A stretch of DNA of 64,000 nt, taken from NCBI GenBank assembly GCA_038380795.1, contig CM076266.1:40942425-41006424 (forward strand). Reading direction: 5' to 3'. Below are positions 38,472 to 50,041 of this stretch, in pieces. The translations under genes and the position numbers were made by a program. The DNA is from Pyrocephalus nanus (taxonomy: Eukaryota > Chordata > Aves > Passeriformes > Tyrannidae). The notes under the pieces were generated by a model. The model was not told the origin of the DNA. It did not search any database and saw only the letters and a list, made by a program, of their open reading frames with translations. The first letter of the stretch is position 1, and each line of letters starts with the position of its first letter.

Positions 38472-38586
38472 TGTTCATATTATTTTCCCCAAATCCTGTC
38501 TCTTTTGTCTGCATAAACCTTCTCTCAACTAATAGTAATTGTGTGAGAGGTGTAAAAGCAAATTGACTAAGAGCAAAACCACAACA

Positions 38587-38591
38587 CAACA
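38587..38591. repeat. Target-site duplication, right copy (CAACA)
   Basis: Exact match to 37607-37611 on the other side of the LTR. Confidence 0.7.
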
Positions 38592-40429
38592 GTAATTAAA
38601 CACCAAACTGGTATTTAATGGTGGACCAAGTAGTAACAATTAGGAATCCTGGGTTCTATGTCAAATTGCAGAGTTTATGCACTCTAGCAGGTACAAGTTA
38701 TTTGCTTCTTTCCAGAGTATTAATAAACGATGCCTTTACCTGCCCTTTCCCCTTGGGTTCTTTTTTTCAGTCCAATTTCTTCCTGCTTATTCTGTCCAAT
38801 TCTCAAGCAATTCAGTCCCAATTTCAGGATGTTGCAGAAGTCAAAATGCAAGATGAATTACTGGATGAATGTTTGTGTACAGTAGATGTGTCCTTACTAA
38901 TCTCAGCTGAAAACTTATAAGGAAGATATATTTATGAACTTCTTCAGGGCTTCACATGCTTAGTGAATCCAAGTCAATACCTAATTATAAACTGGTACAG
39001 CAGAGAGGTAGCACTTAGCAAAAAGCCCAGTAGCAGAGAAAAGTTGGAAAGGAAAATGTTTTGAATATATTGAACTGACAGAAATGAGGCAAACAAATAA
39101 AGACTCATATTTTAGTAAGGATAGAAGGATTCTATGTAGGGTGTATCAGTATCAGGTTAACAATTGAATTTGTATTCACAGAAATAAGTTTATGGGGGAA
39201 ATTAAATATGCCATAGACCTATGGACCTGATGAAGACCTGATAGAAGGAGAACAAAAAGAAATTTTGGGGACAGAGGGGAGCTGGAGCCAGAAAAGTCAC
39301 CTGGAAGAAGTAGAGGAGCACAAAAGATGGCTGTTAGACCTTCCAGATTGGGGCAGTTCAGCACTTTGGCTGTGATGAAGTCATAACTGATGTTGCAAAT
39401 TCAAAGGCAGGCAAAAATGTCAACTTGCAGTGAAGCTGACCCAGAAGAGTCAGAGATCTGTAGGTTGATGTCAGACATGAGCAGGAGTTACCAGAAGAGG
39501 GGCTGCTGGAAACTTTAGCAAAGAGAAGATAGAACAGCCATGCAGTGTTGTTCAGAAGACAGTAGGGAAGTAGGTGAGTGGAGTGCAAAGGGAAAGGAGA
39601 AAATTTTCTGTAAGAGAAGAAAGTTGTAGTGTTTCTTTTTTGAAATACCTGCTCTGTATTGTCTGAAGGTTACCCTGATGTGGAGAGTATTGAATCTTGA
39701 CCAAATTATAAGAAAAAGAAAGAAATATACTGGGAAATTCTGTACAATTTGGCACATTTTTTAAATGTAGAAGTTTGTCCAATTTTGACATTCATGGGAG
39801 TTTTGAATAACTTGTTTCTAAACTTACTTAAAAGTAACTTCTATCTTAATACAAAACATGTTAGGTTTTTAAATGTTTTAATAGTAAAATGTTTAGACTT
39901 TTTTGTAACAAAGCAATATGATGCCCCCAAATGTTTTCAATGATGTTTCTGAAAATGTGTTTTATAGGTCATTTTAATTCCATTTCATAATGGAAAAAAA
40001 AAAATCAAAATTTCACCATTTCCTGAAGAACAGAATTATTCCCTCCTGGCCTACTTCTTTGCTACTTCAAAAAGCATTGTGCAACTTGGACTGGAAAGAT
40101 GAACACTGAAGTAATTAACGACAAAATGAGAACAGCAAGAATTAAACCAACAAAACCAAAGCAAATGCATACAGAAAACAGTCCAGGAAAAGCCCAAAGG
40201 AACAATTAATGCCATCATTCATTCAAGTAATCAAGACAAATGACGTCAAGGTTTTAGAGTGTTTCTTGGGAAAAACAGCAAAAGTAAAATACAAATTTAA
40301 TATCCCAGGCAAGATAATATAAATATAGAAACAAAAAGTTTTTGCTAGACTGACAAGAAGACACAGAGACAAAAGAAATGGCATGTTACAAGCAGGAAAT
40401 ACAGAGAGAGCCACTTGAAAAAGAATAGA
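38592..40429. other. Noncoding DNA between LTR and CR1
   Basis: Unique sequence. Several overlapping minus-strand open frames at 39176-39791 and one plus-strand frame at 38618-38920 show no family resemblance or splice support. Confidence 0.5.
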
Positions 40430-40775
40430 ATCATAAAATGGTTTGGGTTGGAAGGGACCTTAAAGATCATCTAGTTCTAACCCCCTGCCATTAAGAGAGG
40501 CATCTTTCACTGGACCAGGTTTCTCAGAGCTTCATTCAGCCTGGCTTTGAACAACTCCAGGGATGGAGCATCCACACCTTCTCTAGGCAGCCTGTTCCAG
40601 TGTCTCACCAACCCCACAGTAAATTTTACCCTAATATTTAACCTAAACATACTCTCTTTTGGTTTGAAGCCATTCTCCCTCGAGAATGGATCCTTTCAGG
40701 TTCTGGAAAGCTGAAAAGCTGAAATTAGGTCACTTTGAAGGTGAACAAACCTAATTCTCTCATTCTTTCTTTCTA
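40430..40775 (-). repeat. CR1 LINE 3'-end fragment
   Basis: GTTTGGGTTGGAAGGGACC, AAAGATCATCTAGTTC, CTCCAGGGATGGAGCATCC, GGCAGCCTGTTCCAGTG and AATTAGGTCACTTTG occur in the order expected of the reverse complement of the CR1 3' end. The segment from about 40680 to 40775 is more diverged and contains a small duplicated AAGCTGAA word and deletions. The copy is 5'-truncated and lies in the opposite orientation to the larger CR1 at 44.6 kb. Confidence 0.9.
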
Positions 40776-42113
40776 TTTGAAGAGAATTAGAATTGGTGAA
40801 AAGAAGAGCTTAGAAATCCCAATGAAAAGATCAAGGATGGTAATTTTAACCCTGGAGTTAGTGCACAAATAGTGAGAATTTAATTAAGGACACTAGCACT
40901 GAAGGAGATGATTCATGAGGTTTAAAGATCTCACAAAATGACTCCAGAAATTTACCATAAATTTTTTTTTCTCGTATCATATTCCTAAATTTTAAGAAGT
41001 TTCAATATGATTTCTGTTTATTTCCTATAACTCTATCTTGTATATAGGCAAAGGATGAATGTTACTAGCATTTCTACAGTGAGACTGCAGATATCTAGAG
41101 TGGTAACTTGGCCACTCAGCATCTATCAGGTGCCAAACCATTTATTCTCAGATTCTATAGCAGCATGCATTTGATGTAATGTATTTTCTACATAGCAATT
41201 TAGAGTTTTAGAGAGGAAGGAAATTAAGCTGTGTGAAGAGAAAAAGAAATACATCTTTCAGGGCAAATATCAAAAAAGCAAAAACTGAGTAATTATGATA
41301 AAACAAAACACTGACGGATGGATAGCACAGATAGAGGAGGGAGGCAGGGATAAAAAATGGTGGTGAAGCAAATAGAGGCATAATTAGAAAAATGCTAACG
41401 AAATAAAATATTGGGACTGTGGGTTAGCATTGTGGAAGGCTTCAGTGCAGCCTTGATGTGTTCATCTTGGGAGGTCTTCTTAAGGGAAGTGCTTTGTTTT
41501 TCTAATTCAGTACTGTTTGGGGGTTTAGTGAGAAGATTTGGACACTCAGCTCTGGGACAGCATATGGTATTGCCGATCAAGAACCAGAGTCACAGCATAA
41601 TCCTTCACTGCAACTTAGCTCTTGGTATAAAATAACCACATAGCTGTGTAAAAACTGGTGTCAAGTATCTGTTTACTTCATTGCCTCTGGAAGGAAGGAC
41701 ATAGAGACACTACTTCATAAGTAGATTCAAGTAGAGACTAAGAGCCTTTCAGAAACTGTGCTTTCACTCCTTCTCTCTTACATTTCTGCCAGCCAAGAGA
41801 CAGACATGCTACTCAGGGTTTTGCAAAGCCTTTATTTTCATGTGCAGGTATACAGCCCAAGTCCCAGGGCTTTGGCCTGCAGGAAATGCACTTCACTTGG
41901 AGCAACCATAATGATCTGTTACTGTTGGCTTGGTGGTTTTTTTTGTAGCATGCTGGTCTTTTTCTCAAAGACCCTTGGTGCTAATGGACATTTGGGTTAT
42001 CAGCTCCTCAGTTCTAGCCTCAGGGATGGCACTTTTTCCAGAGTGGGATCCAATAATTCAGGAGGTTTCTATCTGAGCGAGAGTTCTTCTGATCTATTCC
42101 TATCCCTTGGTTA
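40776..42113. other. Noncoding DNA between CR1 copies
   Basis: No repeat family or gene is recognised. A 167-codon plus-strand frame starting at 41758 runs straight into the CR1 fragment at 42114 and is therefore not accepted as a gene. Confidence 0.5.
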
Positions 42114-42345
42114 TCACAGAATCATAGAAAATACCAAGTTGGAAGGGACCCACAAGGATCACTGGGTCCAGCTCTTAGCCCTGCACAGAACCATCCCCAA
42201 GAGTCACCATGTGCCTGAGGGCATTGGACAAAGGCTTCTTGAACTCTGTCAGGCTTGGTAATGTGACCACTTCCCTGGGGACCCTGTTACAGCACCCAGA
42301 CAACCTCTGGGTGCTGGCAAAGAGCCATCTAGTGCTCCTAACATC
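42114..42345 (-). repeat. CR1 LINE 3'-end fragment, second subfamily
   Basis: ATCACAGAATCATAGAA, AGTTGGAAGGGACCCACA, GCTTCTTGAACTCTGTCAG and GTGACCACTTCCCTGGGG occur in the order of a reverse-complemented CR1 tail. The words differ from the copy at 40.4 kb (ACCCACAAGGATCA instead of ACCTTAAAGATCA), so it belongs to a different CR1 subfamily. Confidence 0.9.
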
Positions 42346-43714
42346 TGCTGTTTAGTGAGACATCCTTCAGCAGCAGGAATTGGATACACTCTCCTTTCTC
42401 CCTTCCTTGAGAAATGAAGGCTCCCCTTCTTTGCCTTTCCATGACTTGTCTGCTGCCTTTTGTCTGAGAAATCCTGCTGCTTTCTGAAACATTCTGAAAA
42501 TGCTAAAGGAACTGATGAACAAGCTTTGAGATAGGGGTTTGGAAGAAGAAGACATGGGAACCCAGGAGCAGGGCTGGTTGGAGAGGGTTGTGGAACCCTG
42601 TTAACTATGTCACTGGGTTGGGGGCTAAAATTTTGTTAGACTATATGCAGGACCAGGATGATTTAAGGATCAGTGATTTCAGTATAACTGCAGTCAAATG
42701 AACACTCGAGAACTGAGTGATTTAAAAATCAGGATTGATTTAGAACTTGATTGGAAGACTAGTTGCTGATTTAGGGACTGCTAAATGTGGATGACAATAG
42801 TTTCTGTAGAACTAGGGACCTAAAATGATCTTGCTCAGATTCCCTCCAGATATGGACTATATTAAGTGTACTTCACAGTGTCAATTGGTGAGGGAAAACT
42901 AAATATTAGCTGAGAGATTATAATGTCATAATCTAATTTAAAATACCTAATGATTTGGAAAGTAAAGATAATACTGCACTTCTGTTTGTTTGTTTTTTCT
43001 CTTTTCTAGTCTGACTCATAATAGTTCACTTATTGAGCTTGGAAAGATGAAGATGCATGAAATAAAAAAGGTATGATGATCTTTAAAAAGGCTGATCTCC
43101 TTAGCATACAAGTTATTTACAGTGCATGGAGACAGAATAAATTTCTCCTCCACAGACTGACTCAGAGGGGGTGCTTTGGAGGAGTATAATTCTGCTCCCA
43201 AAATAATAATCAATCTATATTAGAACTTATAAAATGAAGAACTTAGTGAAAAGGCAAAAAATAGCAAGGAGAGAAAAAAAATAAATTATGAGAGTCCTGT
43301 ACATTTGAGTATAAATAGTAATCTCTGGATTGAGAAGCTGATAAAATCCTGCTAGCCTCCACTTTTTTTATGAAATGTCCTATACAAAGTATACTCAAGT
43401 GACTTCAAAAATTTAATGAGAAGACTTTGCCTGCTAAAACTGAGCATAAAAAATTTGTCACAGTGAGAATATTATTTTGTTTCATGTTTTTCTTCATATA
43501 AAAAGAATATTATCTCTTTTTTAAAGAGTAACTACAATTTTTTTCTGCAATAAAGCTCTTTCAAAAAAACATTGCAGTAAAAAAAACAATTTAGATAGAG
43601 ATGAAAGAATTAACAGTTATTAAGAACATTAAGGAATCTGAGAAAGCCTGTTTACCTGAATCTTGTATAAAACTAAATGCCATACTAACCTTATGTTAAC
43701 ATTTATCTTTCCTA
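42346..43714. other. Noncoding DNA between CR1 copies
   Basis: No gene or repeat family is recognised. Confidence 0.5.
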
Positions 43715-43790
43715 GTATCACAGAATTATAGAAACTTAGAATCTCTGAGGTTGGAAAAGACATCTGAGATCACAGAGTCCAACTGTTGAA
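43715..43790 (-). repeat. CR1 LINE 3'-end fragment, short
   Basis: TATCACAGAATTATAGAA, GAGGTTGGAAAAGACAT and CACAGAGTCCAACTGTT match a reverse-complemented CR1 tail of the type that reads GGTTGGAAAAGACC. About 75 bases are left. It resembles the tail of the CR1 at 44.6-45.6 kb, which has GGCCTTTTCCAAC. Confidence 0.8.
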
Positions 43791-44552
43791 CTATCATCAA
43801 AAGGGGTAACTCCATGAGTAGAATAAAAATTAAGACACAACAGATTTTATTTATTTATTTCATTAGTTAGTTCTAGTCATCTGTATTCACTGAAGTTGTA
43901 CTGAATGATAAACAAGGCAATTGAACTCAAGTATATCAGCACATGTGCTGCAACTGACTGTATAACTTTGTCTGAACTCCATGTGGATGAAACATGTCCT
44001 AGCCAAGATGATATCACAAAAAGATGTTTCAGGACTTCATGTATTGTACTTCTCTTTGTACCTGTGAGGATGTAGCTCCTAAGTAGCTCTAATAGTGTTC
44101 AGATGGCAGGAGTGAATCTTTTATTCTGGCCAGTTTGGGTGGACTGTGGTCTATCCCTCAGTAAACATTGCACTCCCTACACTATAGAAGGCACAGACTC
44201 TGCATACACAGTCAGCCTAAGGCAGCAGCAATCATAACTCTCTCAATTCACAGCAGAGATGAGTCAGACTAGAGGTTACTGTGCTTCCTTGCAGACCTCA
44301 GCACTGCAAGAGTTGTCTGTATGTCAGCTCCACTGGACTCAACAGAGCAGAAAGCAAAACCAGGTTAGTGTTTTTATTGAAATAAAGCTGACTTTAAAAT
44401 AAGTTATATTCTGCATTCAGAATTTATTGTCAAAATTTAGAACCTCTTTTATTTTTAAAAGGAGCTGAAAAATTTTGGCTAATTCTCCTTAGTTATGGGT
44501 AATAAACAGTATTAGCTTAAGAAAAATATTTTTCCTACCTAATTTGTTTGCT
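43791..44552. other. Noncoding DNA between CR1 copies
   Basis: No gene or repeat family is recognised in this 760-base gap. Confidence 0.5.
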
Positions 44553-45590
44553 CAGAAAGGCTGTGGATGTGTCTACCTAGACTTCAGTAAAGCCCTTGAC
44601 ACCATTTCCCACAGCATTCTCCTGGAGAACCTGGCTGCTCATGGCTTGGATGGGTGCACTGTTCACTGGGTAAAAAACTGGTTGGACTGTCTGGCACAGT
44701 GAGTGGTAGTGAATGAAATTACATCCAGCTGGTGTCCGGTCACAAGTGGTGTTCCCCAGGCCTCAGATCAGTGTTGGGGCCGGCCCTGTTTAATATATTT
44801 ATCAATTCTATGGAAGAGGGGATCGAGGGCACCCTCCGTAAGTTTATAGATGACGCTGGGCTGGTTGTGAGTGTTGACCCAGTGAAGGGTAGGAAGGCCC
44901 TACGGACAGATCTAGACAGGCTGGATCAGTGGGCTGAGGTCAACTGTACGAAATTCAACAAGGCCAAGTGCCGGGTCCTGTACCTTATCCCAACAGCCCC
45001 ACATAGCACTTGGGAAAGAGTGCCTGGAAATCTGCCCAGTGGAAAAGGACCTGCGGGTGCTGCACCTCAGGTGCTGTGTCTAGTTTTGGGCCCTTCAATA
45101 AAAGAAAGGCATCGAGTGCTGGGAGCATGTCCAGGGAAGGGCAGTGGAGATGAAGGAGGAGATGGAACACAAGTCTCAAGAGCAGCAGCTGAGGGAGCTG
45201 GAGTTGTTTAGCCTGGAGAAAAGGAGATTCAGGGGGGATCCTATCACACTTTGCAGCTACCTGAAAGGAGGTTGTAGCAGGGTGGGGGTTCATCTCTTCT
45301 CCCAAGTAAACAACACAAGAGGAAATGGCCATCAGTTATACCAAGGGAGGTTCAGATTGGACACTAGAAAATATTTCTTCACTGAAAGCATTGTCAAGTA
45401 CTGGAACAGGCTGTCCAGGGAAATGGTTAACTCACCATCCCTGGAGGTATTTAAAAGACGTGTAGATGTGATGCGTAGAGACATAGTTTAGTGGTGAACT
45501 TGGAAGTGCTACATGAATGGTTGGAGTCAAAGATATTAAAGGCCTTTTCCAACTAAGTGGTTCTTTGGTTCTATGAGGCTATGATTCTCT
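44553..45590 (+). mobile_element. CR1 LINE, 5'-truncated, with RT remnant
   Basis: The 5' part encodes recognisable pieces of the CR1 reverse transcriptase: VYLDFSKALDTISHS with the conserved DFSKA..D motif at about 44572-44616, then VTSGVPQA at about 44738-44761. Stop codons and frame changes follow, so no functional protein can be made. The 3' part (45060-45590) is the CR1 tail, reading through CTGAGGGAGCTGGAGTTG, AACAGGCTGTCCAGGGAA and CTGGAGGTATTTAAAAGACG, and ending with GGCCTTTTCCAAC and CTATGAGGCTATGATTCT. At about 45062 the reverse-transcriptase part jumps to the tail and roughly 110 bases of the usual CR1 sequence are missing, an estimate made from memory of the consensus. CR1 moves by target-primed reverse transcription and ends in short ATTCTATG repeats rather than poly(A). 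Confidence 0.95.
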
Positions 45591-48500
45591 CTCTGTTTAA
45601 ATTTTTATGTAATTGCTCTCACTATGACTCTCGATGAATTTGTCTGATCATGGTTATTAGTGAGGCAGTAATATTTGTTCTATGCCATCTACAGTCCTTA
45701 TATGCGTAAAATTAAACATGTGCCAGGCAGAGGTTGTAATTTCTCCATTGATGTGGAAACTTTTATAAATAAGAAGAAGAGAAAGGAAAAATAAAATTCT
45801 TCCAGGGAACTAAAGCTCTACAACATCCCAGTTAAGGGTCTCTGAATAATAGGCCAACACTTAAATCAAACTGAACATTTTTGTCAGTAGCAGACACAGA
45901 ACTTGTTTTTCCCATCATTCATACATCCATTTTATTTATTGAAGGAGGTAAATGGATGGGGCCAAAGATCTATGGATTGTTTTCCCTCAAGTTTGTTTTT
46001 CATCCTTTATCCTTCATAAGATTTAGGACACCTTTTTTTTTTTGAGAGAGAGCTTTTAAAGTTCTGCTAACTTTAGCTGCTCTGACAGCTGTATTATTAA
46101 ACTCTTAGTTCAGCATGATGGAAACTCATACATAAAATCTGATGTAGTTAAGAATTTAACTGGCAGTGCTTCATAAATTACCCTGTTTGCATTAAAAATT
46201 GATTTCAAGAAGAGAACAAAGCTTTTTTAAAACACCACTACCAACAAAAAACCCACTGTACTCATCCAGCAACATTTGGGGTTTCAGAAAATGAGGTGCA
46301 TCATGACATTTTGCTTTCTTCTGTAACTTACGAGCTGAGAGACGCATACTTCCTCTGGTGGGATACCCATGAAGGTAAGTTAAAAGAAAATTATTAAGAC
46401 CTGGGGATTTTGAAAGTTCTAGTTTCAGTTCCTTGCTTTTTCTTAGTGTGTGAAGTCATCTCACTGATCTACACCTCACTCTCTCACCAGCAAAGTGAGA
46501 TTGATTATTCTTACTTTCTTCTATGTTCATGTCTTGTTTATCCTAATCCTGCCAAAAGACATGGTGGAATGGATAGACCCCTTGCTTGCTACTAAATGAC
46601 TGCCCTCCACACTGGGGTCTTCTCAGGGTTGTGAGCTAATAAATTACCCTGTTGTAAAGTCTTTGTGGCTACTTAGAGTCTGTCAGGGTGAAGGTCCAAA
46701 GAGAAATAGGTCTTCCCTCTGTACATAAACACTGTCAAGTGATTAGTCATGCTAGATTAATAATGCTTTATAAAGCAGAGTATCTTCCTGTAAATCATCT
46801 AATGTGCATCTCCTACTTTCAAGCAGATCTACTTCTGTTTCCAGTACCATACAGTAGTACTGAAAAATACAGAGTAAGCCAGCTCCCAGAGATAGTTTTC
46901 ATTTGAAAACAAAAGAGCTATGGAAACTTTGGTTGTGTGATTTTCAAAAAAACTGTGCAATAGTGAATAATAGAAGATTTTAATGTCTATAGCTCTTTAG
47001 TTGTCCTCTAAGGCTGTACTCAAATTGTAGCTCTGTTGATTTCAAATAGTCACGCTCTAGCATAATGCACTGATGTTAATTATCAGCAGCATTTTATTAC
47101 TTAAAGTTATTTGGGTCCTTTTGTTATTTCTTAAACATTCTTGTATTCATGGGAAAACTCTTCTGTCTTCAAGAATATGATTTGTATGAAAACCTGGAAA
47201 AATGTTTTTGGTCAGGTGTAGGCTGTAAGAAAAGTGAGAGCTGAGTCAAACTGGGAAAAACAGGCAAAGTTGAAGGAAAATATAACACATGGCAGTCAGT
47301 CAGAGACAAGGTACTTGACAGATCCATGTTTTGCTGCCACGGTGATTTTATTCCACATACAACTTATAGCAGGCCAGTGCTGGAGATTTTCATTTTTTTA
47401 CTGTTTTATCTTCCTCCTGATAAGATTTGGTGGGACCTCACTGTGCACTCCTGTTCTTGTGAACACACAAGAACATTCTTCAGTGGTCTACATAAAGTAG
47501 TCTATAAGCCCTAACTGACCCACTCTGTAAAGCATTTTCTAAAAATTTCTGATAAACAATACATGCAAGGATTAAAAATTGCAACCAAAAGTTATCAGAG
47601 AAATGGGAGGGGTGGAGGCAGAGGGGAAGTTAAAAATCAAGGGAATTTTGAAAAAGGTCTGGGGAGGGAATGGGGTTTTTGTTGTTGTTCTTTTATATTT
47701 TGACTTAATTCTCAGTTGTTTAGGTTTTCAGCTGCAGGAATCTGGGAGGTGAGAGCCTTCTGGATCAAATATTCATTAACAAAAATATTGCCTTTTGCTG
47801 GCAGGATTACTTTCAGTAGTAGATGCTGGATTTTGCATTCCTCACATCTTCCAAGCTTCATTAATATAATGGGATTTTTTTGTTTGCTAATACACCAAAC
47901 GATGAGTTTATTATGTAATACTCCCTTGCTAAATATCCTCCTCCAACCCCTACAAGTGCAAATGAAAAATTTATCAGGCTGCTTATTCCTAGTAAGAGAA
48001 AACAAGATCTTTGGGAGAGGAGCATGGGGGGAGAACAGGTTATTTTCTTTCCTTTAAAAGACTTCCCCCATAAAAAAGGATGTCTTTGTAAGTGTCATAT
48101 TGTTAATTCTTTCACCTATTTTTTTCCAGATCTTAAATAACCTCTTAAATTTAGATTTTATTAATTTTAAAAAATAAATATTTTTTGCCATGATTATAAT
48201 GGTAACCTGCCAGAGAGAAGGAGAAATTAAGTTCTTGATTTTACTTTTATTCTAAGCCAAGGTTGACCATGATTGTACTAAATAACTTTTTAGGAAAAAG
48301 TAGCAATGCTTTTACCAGTACAATTTCTGACACTAATCTTGCTTGATAGTCTATGAATTGAGAGAATTCAAAAGTGTAAAGTTTAGATTGTTTAAAATAT
48401 GAAATGTGTCCTTTTTTTCTAAAGGACTGAACTGCCTTTGTGGTTGATGATTACATAAAGCCACAAACACAGAAGCTTTATATTAAGCTATATCCTGTAC

Positions 48501-48827
48501 TCTTCCATATTCTAGTAATTTGGCCAGAGACAATGGCATCAAGTAGATTCAGACTAGCAAAGTCCTTCTAATAAGATGTGAATTCTTCTTGGAGAATAAT
48601 AGCCAGCTAATGGAATTTTATTGGGGAAATTAAATAAGAGCATGACTAAGGAATCTTCTCAGGGTGTTGAAACCTTGCCATATTTTAACACTCTTCTGGG
48701 CTGTCTCTATAGGGACCGAAATGAAATGAGTAGTAATATAGAAGATCTTTTTTCCTCATACTTGCTCCAAGGACCAAATATTGACAATGTGGAAAAATTT
48801 GGTCTGTGTTTTTTTTTTTTTTTTCAG
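45591..48827. other. Noncoding DNA, nothing recognised
   Basis: No repeat family is recognised. A perfect AAG|GTAAGT donor-like site occurs at 46374/46375 without a good acceptor upstream. Overlapping opposite-strand frames near 47712-48057 look like chance. Confidence 0.5.
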
Positions 48828-48876
48828 CTCTGAAGTTACTTGTTTTCTAGTCAATGCTGTTAATTTGGCAGCTTTG
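48828..48876 (+). other. Exon-like segment after a T16 tract
   Basis: A 16-base T run ending in CAG (48809-48827) makes a very strong acceptor, and a GTAAGC donor follows 48876. One frame is open for 16 codons, starting SEVTCFLVNAV. Poly(T)CAG tracts arise easily by chance, so this is a weak exon candidate. Confidence 0.1.
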
Positions 48877-49813
48877 GTAAGCACTAAATTTGCCATTGAA
48901 CTTATATAGAAAATCAATGACTAACAGTCAGCAAAAATATGATCTACTGTGACTAATTACTTCAGCTATTCTGTGAATACCAAAGGTCTTAAGGCACTTA
49001 CTGATGTCAATAGGAATTCGTGGTGGTGTTATTGGAGCAAGGATTTCTGTTTCTTGTTTCTCAGGCAAAAGACCCTCAATGGGATGGCACATTAGCAAAA
49101 TTTTGTGGCCTCATGAAATGTCAGTGGTATCTGAGAAACTATTTGAAAGCTTTTTGTAACTAACTGCAGGAGGTGCACTAAGCTAAGCCTTGCTGTCAGC
49201 CTGCTACTGATGTGAAATGAAATATGTGTTTTGTGTTCTCAGAGAGAGCTTTTATGACAAATGGCAGAATAAAAGCCTTTGGTAATTTGTATTGAGGTAT
49301 ATGTGCTGCTGCCTTGGTGGCATCACTGCAGCAACATGTGAATCGTGCAAAATGGAAAAATCACTGCTTTTTCAGTGCTAAGACCAAACACAGAAGAGGC
49401 TGTTGTCTCCTCCAGATTTTGGGCACTGGTGCTCCAGTTCTGGCTTATCTTTTTTTAATAAGAGAATTCAGGAAACAAAAACTGCCTTGAAACACAAGAA
49501 TAAAAATAAAAGAAATGCCATTTGAAATATTGTTTTTTAGCTGTTACTATATTAACACATTCAAATATTGTTCTTTATCTCCCAAGTCCTAAACCCAATG
49601 ATTCTCATGTCAAGCACCTTATATGTTTTAAATAAATGTTCAATATGTGGATTCAGCTTTTTTCTGCTCCTCTCTTTCTTTCCCATCCATGTTTATGAAT
49701 CATGAGTTCATAATTCATAAATCTTGTATGGAAGACCAGCTGTATCACTGTAACTTCAAGAGGTAAACAAAAAAGGGAGGTCTTCAGTTCCTGGAAGCCC
49801 TTTAGCTACTTCC
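48877..49813. other. Noncoding DNA, nothing recognised
   Basis: AT-rich unique sequence without repeat, RNA gene or protein-like frame. Confidence 0.5.
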
Positions 49814-50041
49814 CTAGAACATACCTCTAATATGAGAAGCATATTTACCCGCAAAGCAGTATAGAAGTTCAGTGCATTTTGTGTCCTTCAGGCCCTGGCC
49901 GTTTGATGGTCTGGAATACTCTTCAATAAGCTGAATTAAGCACTGTGCAAAAGCACCCTGCACTGCAGAGAGGATATTTGCTAGGTAGGGCTGTGCATAC
50001 GGTGTGAAATTGTCCCATGCACGTTGCATAAGGGAGATCAA
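49814..50041 (-). other. CpG-enriched protein-like open frame
   Basis: The gene is not recognised. A minus-strand frame of about 75 codons reads LMQRAWDNFTPYAQPYLANI followed by a helix-like stretch rich in A, Q and L, then EEYSRPSNGQGLKDTKC. It lacks an upstream ATG (first codon TTG, then ATG four codons later) and an in-frame TGA lies just upstream, so it would have to be an exon or a decayed gene. A GG|GTAAAT donor of modest quality lies near 49847. The block from 49840 to 50085 holds clearly more CpG dinucleotides than the surrounding DNA. That fits an exon, a regulatory element or a relatively young insertion. Confidence 0.2.

Larger units (their letters stand above)
37612..38586 (+). 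mobile_element. Solo LTR of an endogenous retrovirus
   Basis: A 975-base element begins TGTTGTGGTTTTGC and ends with the exact reverse complement of those 14 bases, giving the TG...CA termini of a retroviral LTR. It is flanked by CAACA on both sides. A TATATAAA box at 38361 and an AATAAA signal at 38466 lie in the order and spacing expected of an LTR promoter and polyadenylation signal, which sets the orientation. There is no internal gag, pol or env region and no second LTR, so this is a solo LTR left by recombination between two LTRs. The five-base duplication suggests an ERVL-like source. The family name was not determined. Confidence 0.85.

Noticed and set aside
41758..42261. 167-codon plus-strand open frame
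   Set aside because: Its 3' half lies in a reverse-oriented CR1 fragment, and the 5' half has no domain or conserved pattern.
44732..45491. Two overlapping open frames of 159 and 115 codons
   Set aside because: They are reading-frame pieces of the CR1 reverse-transcriptase and tail region, broken by frameshifts, not host genes.
46335..46380. Exon-like interval before a perfect GTAAGT donor
   Set aside because: The only nearby acceptor is a poor CGAG, and 40 open bases carry no weight.
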